Positions 1-5,906 are shown, counted from the stretch's first letter. The stretch: DNA of 6,605 nt from Actinomycetota bacterium (GCA_903970355.1 CAJCIF010000002.1:1-6605); one strand, 5' to 3'. The notes: generated by a model from the letters alone, not told the origin. A program made the numbers and translations.

Positions 1-1
1 C

Positions 2-1099
2 ATGATCGGCGGAAAAGTGGAAGGACCGGGAGACCTTGCTGTTTCGGGCATGTCTCCGTCACCGAAGGATGCCACTGCTGACGATATCGCTCTGGCGTTC
101 GAAAAGAAGTATCAAAAAGATCTCGATTCATTTAACGCGAAAGCTCTCGTTGTTCCGGAAGGCGCCGTTTCAACAAAGCCTCGTATTACTGTTAAAAGAC
201 CAAATCTGGCTATCCAAAAGATTCTCACCGCTCTTGAACCAAAGCGGTATTATCCAGCCCTTGGCGTGCATCCAAGCGCTGTTGTAGACCCAACGGCGGA
301 ATTGGGTGAGAATGTTGCCATTGGTCCATTAGTTGTGATTGGTCCAAAAACTAAAATTGGCGCTCGCACAAGAATAATGTCTAGCACCGTAATTGGTGGC
401 GAAGTCGTGATTGGCGAGGATTGCCTCTTTCATCCCTGCTGCATGATTGCCGATTATGTAAAAGTGGGTAATCGAGTCATATTGCAACAAGGGGCCGGAT
501 TAGGTTCTGATGGCTTTGGCTATGTGACAGAACGCCTCTCCAACATCGAAAGACGAATGCAGGGTGAGACGGAGCTTTCCGTTGAATCAAATCCGCATCT
601 CAAGATTCCCCAGATTGGCACTGTCATTATTGAAGATGACGTTGAAATTGGCGCCAATTCTACCGTTGACAGAGCTACTATTGGTGCAACGATAATCGGC
701 AAAGGCACGAAAATCGACAACCAGGTCATGGTTGCTCATAATTGTCGTGTCGGTAAAGAAGTCCTTTTGGTTTCGCAAGTTGGCATTGCCGGTTCGTGCG
801 TTATTGAAGATAGAGCTATTCTGGCTGGACAGGTCGGTGTCAAAGATCACATAACAATCGGACGGGATGCCATTCTGGAAGGCAAAGCCGGCGTTATGAA
901 AGACGTGCCTGCTGAAGATGTGCAAGTCGGCTTGCCGGCCATTCCCGTGCGCGAATACATGAAATACGTGGCGACAAGAACAAAAATGGCGGACATTTAC
1001 GACGATGTACGCAGAATGAAAAGACAAATAGCCGAATTGGAGAAACAATTGGGCGACAAGAAACCTAGTGAAGTACGTGCGAATGGAAACGGTTCATAG
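2..1099 (+). CDS. lpxD: UDP-3-O-acylglucosamine N-acyltransferase LpxD (5' partial)
   Basis: LpxD transfers a 3-hydroxyacyl chain from acyl-ACP to the 2-amino group of UDP-3-O-acyl-glucosamine, the third step of lipid A synthesis, in the cytoplasm as a homotrimer. Residues (from the ATG at 2) 1-80 match the end of the N-terminal uridine-binding domain. Residues 88-310 are left-handed beta-helix hexapeptide repeats (many [IV]G.... units). DGFGY at 170-174, KIPQIG at 201-206, and IDNQ...AHN with the catalytic His at 246 (E. coli H239) identify LpxD rather than LpxA. Residues 325-352 form a charged C-terminal helix or coiled coil. By comparison with E. coli, about 11-15 N-terminal residues are missing, so the ATG at 2 is probably internal and the true start lies before the window. 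Between GFGY and KIPQIG there are about 26 residues against 8 in E. coli, a species-specific insertion. The end overlaps lpxC, which suggests coupling. Confidence 0.95.
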   Translation: MIGGKVEGPGDLAVSGMSPSPKDATADDIALAFEKKYQKDLDSFNAKALVVPEGAVSTKPRITVKRPNLAIQKILTALEPKRYYPALGVHPSAVVDPTAELGENVAIGPLVVIGPKTKIGARTRIMSSTVIGGEVVIGEDCLFHPCCMIADYVKVGNRVILQQGAGLGSDGFGYVTERLSNIERRMQGETELSVESNPHLKIPQIGTVIIEDDVEIGANSTVDRATIGATIIGKGTKIDNQVMVAHNCRVGKEVLLVSQVGIAGSCVIEDRAILAGQVGVKDHITIGRDAILEGKAGVMKDVPAEDVQVGLPAIPVREYMKYVATRTKMADIYDDVRRMKRQIAELEKQLGDKKPSEVRANGNGS

Positions 1100-1931
1100 T
1101 TTAGTGCACACCAAAAGTTTGGGCAGTCCTCTATTTGAACACGCCTCTCGGGGTCTGACTTCTAAGAGTCCTGTAAAAGTGAGCGTTTTCCAGGCGGCCC
1201 CTGGTAGTGGCATTACTTTTGAAATTCCATCAAAAACCGGTGCAAATACAGGTGAAGATCCGTTCGTTCGCATTCCAGCGCACGCCGATTATGTGGTTAA
1301 TACCTTACGCAATGTCGTCCTTGGGGAAGGGCAAGCGCGTTTGTGCATTGTCGAACACTTCCTTGCTGCCGCCAGTTTGTGGGGTGCAACCGATCTTCTT
1401 GTTAGAGTGGAAGGACCGGAAATGCCAATTGGAGATGGCAGCGCCAAAATCTGGATAGATCAATTTGCGCTTGCCGGTATTCCAAAAGTAGAAATTACCC
1501 CTCAATATGAATTGCCGGAAGCTTTCTTTGTAGCTAAAGGCGATCGAGAAATACTTGCCGTACCCGCCGATCGATTTTCGATCAGCTACATGATGGATTG
1601 GGATCACCCGCGTATTGGAAAGCGCTGGGCAACCTGGCAATTAGGTCAAAACATTGCCGAAATCGGCAGAGCACGCACGTTTGGATCACTGAAAGAGCAC
1701 GAAATGCTTGGTCTTCAAAACGACGTTGTGAGCCTTACGGAAGAGGGATTCTCGATGCCGTTACATTTTGATGATGAACCTGTGCACCATAAGTTATTGG
1801 ATTTGTTGGGAGATCTGGCCCTCGTTGGTGTCAATCCGTTATCGTTAAAAATACGTTTCTTCAGCATAAAAGGTGGTCATGAACTTGATGTTGAACTTGC
1901 AAAAAAACTGCGTCAGGTCTTACAGTTCTAG
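1083..1931 (+). CDS. lpxC: UDP-3-O-acyl-N-acetylglucosamine deacetylase LpxC (divergent)
   Basis: LpxC is the cytoplasmic zinc hydrolase that removes acetate from UDP-3-O-acyl-GlcNAc, the committed step of lipid A synthesis. With the ATG at 1083 as residue 1, the metal and catalytic residues are all present: E91-H92 (E. coli E78-H79), H236 and D240 in HKLLD, D244, and H266 in GGHEL. GPEMPIGDGSA and ARTFG are also typical. A GTG at 1068 would add five residues. I prefer the ATG because it places the first zinc His closer to its usual position, though neither start has a strong Shine-Dalgarno. The gene overlaps lpxD by 17 nt. Two things are odd: the near-invariant GLH[ST]G motif reads GLTSK (residues 24-28), and the stretch between ARTFG and the HK..D motif is about 10 residues shorter than in E. 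coli and lacks the GGS motif. The total length (282 aa) is slightly below the usual 300 or so. I am sure of the family, less sure of normal activity. Confidence 0.92.
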   Translation: METVHSLVHTKSLGSPLFEHASRGLTSKSPVKVSVFQAAPGSGITFEIPSKTGANTGEDPFVRIPAHADYVVNTLRNVVLGEGQARLCIVEHFLAAASLWGATDLLVRVEGPEMPIGDGSAKIWIDQFALAGIPKVEITPQYELPEAFFVAKGDREILAVPADRFSISYMMDWDHPRIGKRWATWQLGQNIAEIGRARTFGSLKEHEMLGLQNDVVSLTEEGFSMPLHFDDEPVHHKLLDLLGDLALVGVNPLSLKIRFFSIKGGHELDVELAKKLRQVLQF

Positions 1932-3378
1932 GTTGTTTGACCGAAATTCTAAACCCAGTATCTGTGCAGCAATTTTGTCATTGGGTTTTCTTTGTGCACC
2001 GGTACAGGCGCAATTGAAAAAGGCGAGCGAGCCAAAAAATGTTTCGATTACTGTGTACCAATCGATGGCTGTGGTGCGAGAGGTTCGTGAACTGGATCTC
2101 GAAAAAGGAACGAACAAAGTAGTTGTCGAAGGAGTGGCAAAAACACTCGATCCCTCTTCCATCGTTTTTCACCCACAGAAAAATCGCGATCGAATTCAAA
2201 TAGAAGAACAGAACTTCAAAAATGATGTCCTGGCGCCAGGCGAGATCCTTGCGAAATGGATCGGAAAACCCATTACAGTGAAACAGTTTCTTGCTAATGG
2301 TCAAACTCCCGAAATCAATGGCACTTTAGTATTCGCGCAGGATGCACAGGCGGAAAATTGTGTTATTAAGAGCGGAGATCAATACATACTTGGTCCTAAA
2401 GGTCAGTTGCAAATTGGCTCTCTGCCTCCAGATATGGTCATTGTTCCATCGATTGTCTGGAATCTGAATTCCGATTTTTCAGGAAAGGAAAATTGCGAAA
2501 TCACCTATATTGCAAATGCCCTCAGTTGGTCCGCTGATTACATTGCTACCGTTGACGATCTTGATAAGAACCTGGACCTAGATAGCTGGGTATCGATCGA
2601 CAATCAAACTGGTACCGGTTTTAAACAGGCAAAGATTGAATTAATAGCAGGCGAAGTGCGCAGTGTTTCCCGAGATATAGCTCCAATGCCTCGTTTCGCC
2701 CGAATGGCTATGCAACCGCTTGCAGCAGCAATGCCAATGCCTGCTCCCCAACAAGAGGCAATCGAAGAGTATCATCTCTACTCATTGCCCAAGATCACCA
2801 ATCTGGATGATAAAGAGACTAAGCAGATCAATTTGTTTTCCGCCGAAAAAACGCCAATTCAAAAGAAGTTGATTGTGGATTCTTATCATCCTATCGTTAT
2901 TCAAACGACGCCGGATGGTGGCCAACTGCAATCGGTAGAGGTAAGTCTCGAATTCAAAAATGATGAGCAGTCTCATCTCGGCATTCCTTTGCCGCAGGGG
3001 AAAGTAAGTGTATACAAGCGCGATCGAGAAGGACAATTACAATTCATCGGTTCGGATCAGCTCCGGCACACGCCAAAAAATGAAACGGTTCGGCTTCACA
3101 TCGGCAATGCGTCGGATATTGTCGTAGAGAGAAAGCAAGCTGCTTTTCAACAAGTATCAAAGCAGGTTCGAAAAGCCAATTACGAAATTGATCTTCGCAA
3201 TCACAAGGACAAAGAAGAAACAATCACAATAGTGGAACATGCAAATGGTGACTGGAAGATTAACTCATCCAGTCACCCTTACGTTAAGAAGAACAGCACT
3301 ACTTTTGAATTTGCAATTAAAGTTGGAGCTAATTCAGAAGAGACTCTCACTTATGAGATTCAAACGAAATCAAAATGA
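1879..3378 (+). CDS. secreted DUF4139 domain protein
   Basis: A 499-residue exported protein of unknown function. The N-terminus has basic residues and then a hydrophobic core at about 28-42, ending PVQA|Q near residue 44, which looks like a signal peptide; there is no lipobox. Residues about 50-130 hold the N-terminal beta-rich part typical of these proteins. DUF4139 proper follows: LSWSADYIATVDDL at 215-228, then a W-x(7)-N-x-[ST]G region and IELIAGEV at 253-260. A Met/Pro/Ala-rich linker covers about 268-292. The C-terminal half shows YHLYSLP, LGIPLPQGKVSVY at 367-379, a TPKNETV turn, and GDWKI at 457-461. This order is characteristic of the family. The ATG at 1879 was chosen because AAAGGTGG lies just upstream; GTG 1873 and TTG 1933 are alternatives, the last giving a shorter and more ordinary signal peptide. 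It overlaps lpxC by 53 nt, so it is probably in the lpx operon. An envelope role is inferred only from export and neighbours. Confidence 0.85.
   Translation: MNLMLNLQKNCVRSYSSRLFDRNSKPSICAAILSLGFLCAPVQAQLKKASEPKNVSITVYQSMAVVREVRELDLEKGTNKVVVEGVAKTLDPSSIVFHPQKNRDRIQIEEQNFKNDVLAPGEILAKWIGKPITVKQFLANGQTPEINGTLVFAQDAQAENCVIKSGDQYILGPKGQLQIGSLPPDMVIVPSIVWNLNSDFSGKENCEITYIANALSWSADYIATVDDLDKNLDLDSWVSIDNQTGTGFKQAKIELIAGEVRSVSRDIAPMPRFARMAMQPLAAAMPMPAPQQEAIEEYHLYSLPKITNLDDKETKQINLFSAEKTPIQKKLIVDSYHPIVIQTTPDGGQLQSVEVSLEFKNDEQSHLGIPLPQGKVSVYKRDREGQLQFIGSDQLRHTPKNETVRLHIGNASDIVVERKQAAFQQVSKQVRKANYEIDLRNHKDKEETITIVEHANGDWKINSSSHPYVKKNSTTFEFAIKVGANSEETLTYEIQTKSK
3247..3277. repeat. perfect 10-bp inverted repeat inside the DUF4139 gene
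   Basis: GGTGACTGGA (3247-3256) is the exact reverse complement of TCCAGTCACC (3268-3277), with an 11-nt loop. It lies about 100 bp inside the 3' end of the DUF4139 gene. On the minus strand it falls just downstream of the 109-residue gene, where it is followed by only a short weak T stretch (ATTTG). It could form an RNA hairpin in either transcript. A terminator role is possible but not supported by a proper U-tract. Confidence 0.5.
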
Positions 3379-3708
3379 TTAGTTGTGATCTCTTTCAATT
3401 TGTCTATTTACTTTATTCTCTTCTTTATTCAATTGGTGTTGTTGGCCCTTCGTGATGTAGCCACCATTGATTCTGGCGTCGCGTTGTTCCTGATTGCGAA
3501 TCGAACTGTCTTCTCTTTTGATTTGGTTGTAGTGTCCACCAAGATGGCCTTTGTCAGCATTGGCGCGACGGTTGAGATTTCGATCTCGTCCGAGCACTTC
3601 GGCGCGGCGAGGATGGTTTTTCGCGAATTGGCCTGCATAGGACGGAGCATTGCCTACGAATAGTACGCTGAGTGCTAGAGCAGAAAGGGCTATATTGCTA
3701 AGTTTCAT
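3379..3708 (-). CDS. small exported basic protein with duplicated motif, unknown function
   Basis: A 109-residue protein with a clear signal peptide: MKLSN, a hydrophobic core at 6-19, and likely cleavage after SYA at residue 25. The mature part begins FAKNHPRRAEVLGRD and is hydrophilic, rich in Arg, Asn, Gln and charged residues. It matches from memory a widespread uncharacterised family with an HPRRAEV start and an NGG[YH]ITK..Q..LN.EEN...RQI end. Residues 52-77 and 81-107 look like two copies of one unit: [DN]-x-G-[HY]-[LI], then Q-[IL]-x-[KR]-E-[DE], and ending R-D. The ATG is preceded by AAGGA (complement of 3718-3722), about 9 nt away. The 110 nt upstream, before the dehydrogenase stop, contain no promoter I trust. 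The stop codon directly abuts the convergent DUF4139 stop. No enzymatic motif is visible; a periplasmic role is inferred from the signal peptide. Confidence 0.8.
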   Translation of the reverse strand: MKLSNIALSALALSVLFVGNAPSYAGQFAKNHPRRAEVLGRDRNLNRRANADKGHLGGHYNQIKREDSSIRNQEQRDARINGGYITKGQQHQLNKEENKVNRQIERDHN

Positions 3709-3818
3709 TCGGTAAGTTCCTTATGAGGGGCGGGAGCTAGTCGGGACTTCTACACTGAATAATCTAACTCACCTTTGTGCAGAATGTGTGGGTCTAAAAA
3801 TGCGAGAAGGAAATTGCA

Positions 3819-4793
3819 CTAATTGACAGCATGACGTGGAGCACGACCTTCTAAAAAATCGGTGATCGAGTCAAAAGCCATAGCGTGAGTTGCATCATCC
3901 GCCTCGAACGTACGCCAGGCCACATGAGGTGTTACCTGCAATCTCGCCGGAATGAAAGATCGTAATTTCGTGATGTCAGGATCATTTTTTTCTTCTTCTT
4001 TCGAATAGAAATTATCGAACGCCACTTTGAGGTCTTTATCTTTGTCTAGTGACTTTAGTAATGCTTTTGGATCAATTATTCGGGACGGACAAGTATTTAC
4101 CAGTAAGGCGCCTGGCTTTAAGTGCTGCAATAACGTGTTATCAAGCACAAGGTTAGATGCACCGGGAACGTGAATGCTAATGATGTCGGAGGTTTCCAGC
4201 AATTGAGGCAATTCAACGTATTTGGCATCGAATTTCTTTGCTGTATCTTTCGCCCCTGAATGTGTCCAATACTGAATTTGCGCACCGAAGCCGTTGTGGC
4301 AAATCTTAGCAACGTGCTGTGCGATTCGGCCAAAACCGACCAGTCCAATTGTTTTTCCATGAATGATATGCGTGGTTGGATAAGGAGCGCAATCGGATCT
4401 GTCTTCGTTTATATACGACGCTACCGTTTGTGGAATATGCCGCTGCGCACCAAGCATAAGCGCAATCGTGAACTCAGCTACCGATACAGCATTTGCTCCA
4501 GGGGTGTTGCAAACCTTGATGCCGCGTTTTGAAGCTGTCGAAACATCTATATAAGACTCGCATTCAACGCCAAGAAAACTTATCAACTTGAGATCATTGG
4601 CCGATTCCAAAACAGCTTTCGTTGTTTTTTCATTGCCACCACTTACATAAATGTTGACGTATTTAATGGCTTGAATGAAATTTGATTCTTCGACCAGATC
4701 ATCGGCACCACGCACGACAACCTTCAACCCGGCTTCTTCAAGACGGTGTTGTGCCTTTGTTGGCAACACTCCAGTGACGAGAATTCGTATCAT
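3819..4793 (-). CDS. D-2-hydroxyacid dehydrogenase-like protein (altered active site)
   Basis: A 324-residue cytoplasmic protein of the NAD(P)-dependent D-isomer 2-hydroxyacid dehydrogenase family (phosphoglycerate/glyoxylate/hydroxypyruvate dehydrogenase-like). Visible are NTPGANAVSVAEF at 96-108, the Rossmann loop GLVGFGRIA at 150-158 (Ala for the third Gly), SIHVPG at 206-211, and TPHVAW with the catalytic His at 290. Beta-2 ends QYWTHSG with no acidic residue, so NADP(H) use is possible. Several normally conserved sites differ. The catalytic Arg expected three residues after Asn233 is Pro236, with an Arg at 238 instead. The Glu of the LDVFxxEP motif aligns with Lys265, followed by E266-E268. 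The substrate loop GVGxDNID reads GVECESYID. It may use an unusual substrate or have lost activity, so I give no gene name. It starts 33 nt after the TetR stop in the same direction, so it is probably in that operon. The Shine-Dalgarno is weak (TAAGG). Confidence 0.85.
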   Translation of the reverse strand: MIRILVTGVLPTKAQHRLEEAGLKVVVRGADDLVEESNFIQAIKYVNIYVSGGNEKTTKAVLESANDLKLISFLGVECESYIDVSTASKRGIKVCNTPGANAVSVAEFTIALMLGAQRHIPQTVASYINEDRSDCAPYPTTHIIHGKTIGLVGFGRIAQHVAKICHNGFGAQIQYWTHSGAKDTAKKFDAKYVELPQLLETSDIISIHVPGASNLVLDNTLLQHLKPGALLVNTCPSRIIDPKALLKSLDKDKDLKVAFDNFYSKEEEKNDPDITKLRSFIPARLQVTPHVAWRTFEADDATHAMAFDSITDFLEGRAPRHAVN

Positions 4794-4826
4794 TGCTCAA
4801 ATGCCTTATTAAAGACATATTTTAGC

Positions 4827-5462
4827 TCAGGTGTTGATCGGATTTTTGGAAATGATTTGCTGCCACTTCTTCAATGCAAAAGCAAGAGTGTTTTGACCGC
4901 CAAAAGGACGATTGGGATTTTCACCGATATGACCATCTATTAGTAAGGAAGATAAGCCATGCGCAATTGCCCAGGTAGATTCCGCCAGCTCAGCGGTTGA
5001 GCCTTCAATGATTTCACCGCTTTCCTGCCCTTTTTTGATAACGCCTAGATAAAGGTTATCCAGCTCTGCACAAACTTGCCCTAGGCCCGGATAGCGAAGG
5101 CGTTCGTTGCCAACAATTTCTGGTCCGAACATTACCCTGTAGTGAGATGGATTCTCTTTGGCAAAGCGCAAATAAGCCCTACCCATAGCGGCGAGGGCTT
5201 CCAGGTTCGTCTGGGAACCTTCTGCTGCCAGTTTGCTTTGTTCGGTAAGATTCCTGAACCCTTCTTCGGCTACGGTCGCGAGGAGGGCTTCTCTGTCTGC
5301 AAAATGCCTATAGGGAGCAGTCTGAGTGACACCGACTCGGCGCGCTAATTCCCGCAATGATAGGTCGCTTGCACCGGACTCAGCTATCATCGCCAGAGCT
5401 TCTTGAATGAGAGCGCGTCTCAAATCGCCGTGATGGTAAGCAGTTTCGGACTTGGTTGCCAT
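4827..5462 (-). CDS. TetR/AcrR family transcriptional regulator with WHG-type C-terminal domain
   Basis: A 211-residue DNA-binding repressor-type protein. The N-terminus YHHGDLRRALIQEAL (9-23) opens the TetR fold, and the helix-turn-helix spans about 35-54 (LSLRELARRVGVTQTAPYRHF), followed by ADREALL. The C-terminal ligand and dimer domain has LRFAKENPSHYRVMF at 98-112, the hallmark of the WHG subgroup. The start at ATG 5462 gives the usual MATK...YHHGDL beginning. A GTG at 5498 is in frame, but it would lie upstream of the inferred transcription start at about 5494. The gene is divergent from the small exported protein at 5615 and upstream of the dehydrogenase. Two near-identical palindromes sit over both promoters, so autoregulation and control of the divergent gene are likely. 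The ligand cannot be read from the sequence. Confidence 0.93.
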   Translation of the reverse strand: MATKSETAYHHGDLRRALIQEALAMIAESGASDLSLRELARRVGVTQTAPYRHFADREALLATVAEEGFRNLTEQSKLAAEGSQTNLEALAAMGRAYLRFAKENPSHYRVMFGPEIVGNERLRYPGLGQVCAELDNLYLGVIKKGQESGEIIEGSTAELAESTWAIAHGLSSLLIDGHIGENPNRPFGGQNTLAFALKKWQQIISKNPINT

Positions 5463-5483
5463 ATTATTACGAAATTCTTGAGG

Positions 5484-5502
5484 ATGTTGACACTGCACAC
5501 AT
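5484..5502. promoter_or_regulatory. operator-like site 1 (probable TetR binding site)
   Basis: ATGTTGACACTGCACACAT, centred at 5493, is identical at 16 of 19 positions to the better palindrome centred at 5529. Six of its nine base pairs are symmetric. It contains the -35 box of the plus-strand promoter and covers the inferred start of the TetR transcript. Assignment to this TetR protein is inferred from position. Confidence 0.6.
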
Positions 5503-5515
5503 TCTAAGTTACAGT
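5487..5515 (+). promoter_or_regulatory. sigma70-type promoter for the small exported protein
   Basis: A consensus -35 TTGACA (5487-5492), a 17-nt spacer and a -10 TACAGT (5510-5515, 4 of 6 matches) face the gene at 5615. The predicted start is near 5522, giving a leader of about 90 nt. Operator site 1 overlaps the -35 and site 2 overlaps the start point, the expected geometry for repression. Confidence 0.65.
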
Positions 5516-5529
5516 AGAGATGTTGACAG
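5501..5529 (-). promoter_or_regulatory. divergent promoter for the TetR-dehydrogenase operon
   Basis: On the minus strand CTGTCA (complement of 5524-5529, 4 of 6 matches to the -35 consensus) is followed after 17 nt by TAGAAT (complement of 5501-5506, 5 of 6 matches to the -10). The start would be near 5494, about 32 nt before the TetR ATG. The -35 lies within operator site 2 and the start point within site 1. It overlaps the opposing promoter face to face. Confidence 0.5.
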
Positions 5530-5538
5530 TGTAAACAT
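5520..5538. promoter_or_regulatory. operator-like site 2 (19-bp palindrome, probable TetR binding site)
   Basis: ATGTTGACAGTGTAAACAT, centred at 5529, is an inverted repeat in which 8 of 9 base pairs are symmetric (ATGTT.ACA.TGT.AACAT). It lies 36 bp centre-to-centre from site 1. It covers the start of the plus-strand transcript and the -35 of the TetR promoter. The length and symmetry fit a TetR-type operator; binding itself is inferred. Confidence 0.7.
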
Positions 5539-5558
5539 TTTGTACGGATTCGACGAAA

Positions 5559-5607
5559 GCCTCTTTATGAGAGGCCTCCAACCGGATTGTACATCCGAAT
5601 AGAGGTG
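5559..5607 (+). promoter_or_regulatory. structured 5' leader and Shine-Dalgarno of the small exported protein
   Basis: The leader holds two stem-loops: GCCTCT-TTATG-AGAGGC (5559-5575) and CGGAT-TGTAC-ATCCG (5583-5597). The Shine-Dalgarno AGAGGTG (5601-5607) lies 7 nt before the ATG at 5615. Its AGAGGU could pair with the same GCCUCU (5559-5564) that forms the first stem (five Watson-Crick pairs plus one G-U), so two mutually exclusive folds are possible. An 11-codon open frame, ATG 5567 to TAG 5600-5602, spans the leader and ends on the Shine-Dalgarno, but it has no convincing ribosome site. Confidence 0.4.
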
Positions 5608-5614
5608 CGCAGAT

Positions 5615-5887
5615 ATGTTCAATTCTAAATTGTCTAAAGTGCTGCCAATCGTCATTCCAGCAGCGATAAGTCTCCTAGTTTTGACGAGCAGCAAAGCCTT
5701 TTCTGAAGAAACGGCTCAAACAAACCCACAAACCCCAAATACAAAAATAGCTCTGGTTAGCGATACAGCAAAACCGGCAGCAACAGAAAGTCCAAAAGTA
5801 GACAGCCAACCCACATATTCGTATAGGGGTGATTTGAAAAAAGCGCTGAACAGCTACCTTGGCGACATGATGATTTCCGTCTACTAG
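5615..5887 (+). CDS. small exported protein of unknown function
   Basis: I do not recognise this 90-residue protein. It has a short basic start (MFNSKLSK), a hydrophobic segment at about 9-24 and small residues at 25-30 (SSKAFS), which fits a signal peptide cut near SKA or AFS; a membrane anchor is the alternative. Residues 31-67 are low-complexity, rich in Thr, Pro, Ala and Lys, and look like an unstructured linker. The end, YRGDLKKALNSYLGDMMISVY (70-90), may form a short amphipathic helix. A good Shine-Dalgarno, AGAGGTG, lies 7 nt upstream, a consensus -35 promoter lies further up, and a strong terminator follows, so it looks like a real single-gene transcript. It is divergent from the TetR gene with shared operators, so that repressor probably controls it. 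The GDL[KR][KR]AL stretch resembles the start of the TetR protein, perhaps by chance. Confidence 0.75.
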   Translation: MFNSKLSKVLPIVIPAAISLLVLTSSKAFSEETAQTNPQTPNTKIALVSDTAKPAATESPKVDSQPTYSYRGDLKKALNSYLGDMMISVY

Positions 5888-5906
5888 AGATCTAGCGAAC
5901 GGCACC

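Noticed and set aside
587..1048. Minus-strand open frame of 153 codons opposite lpxD
   Set aside because: It lies wholly within lpxD, has no ribosome site or recognisable domain, and its Phe/His/Asn-rich composition is typical of the antisense of beta-helix repeats.
1541..3030. Recurrent GCGATCGA words resembling the cyanobacterial HIP1 octamer GCGATCGC
   Set aside because: Only three near-matches near 1541, 2187 and 3020, none the full palindrome; this is too few to be a signature.
3385..3663. Plus-strand open frame of 92 codons opposite the small exported gene
   Set aside because: The minus-strand frame has a signal peptide, a Shine-Dalgarno and a family signature; this one has none.
3709..3818. 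Promoter or terminator between the dehydrogenase and the small exported gene
   Set aside because: No convincing -35/-10 pair with proper spacing and no hairpin with a T-tract; only a TAGATTAT-like -10 without a good -35.
5463..5498. Longer TetR start at GTG 5498
   Set aside because: It would begin upstream of the inferred transcript start and inside operator site 1; the extra residues are not typical of the family, while ATG 5462 gives the usual start.
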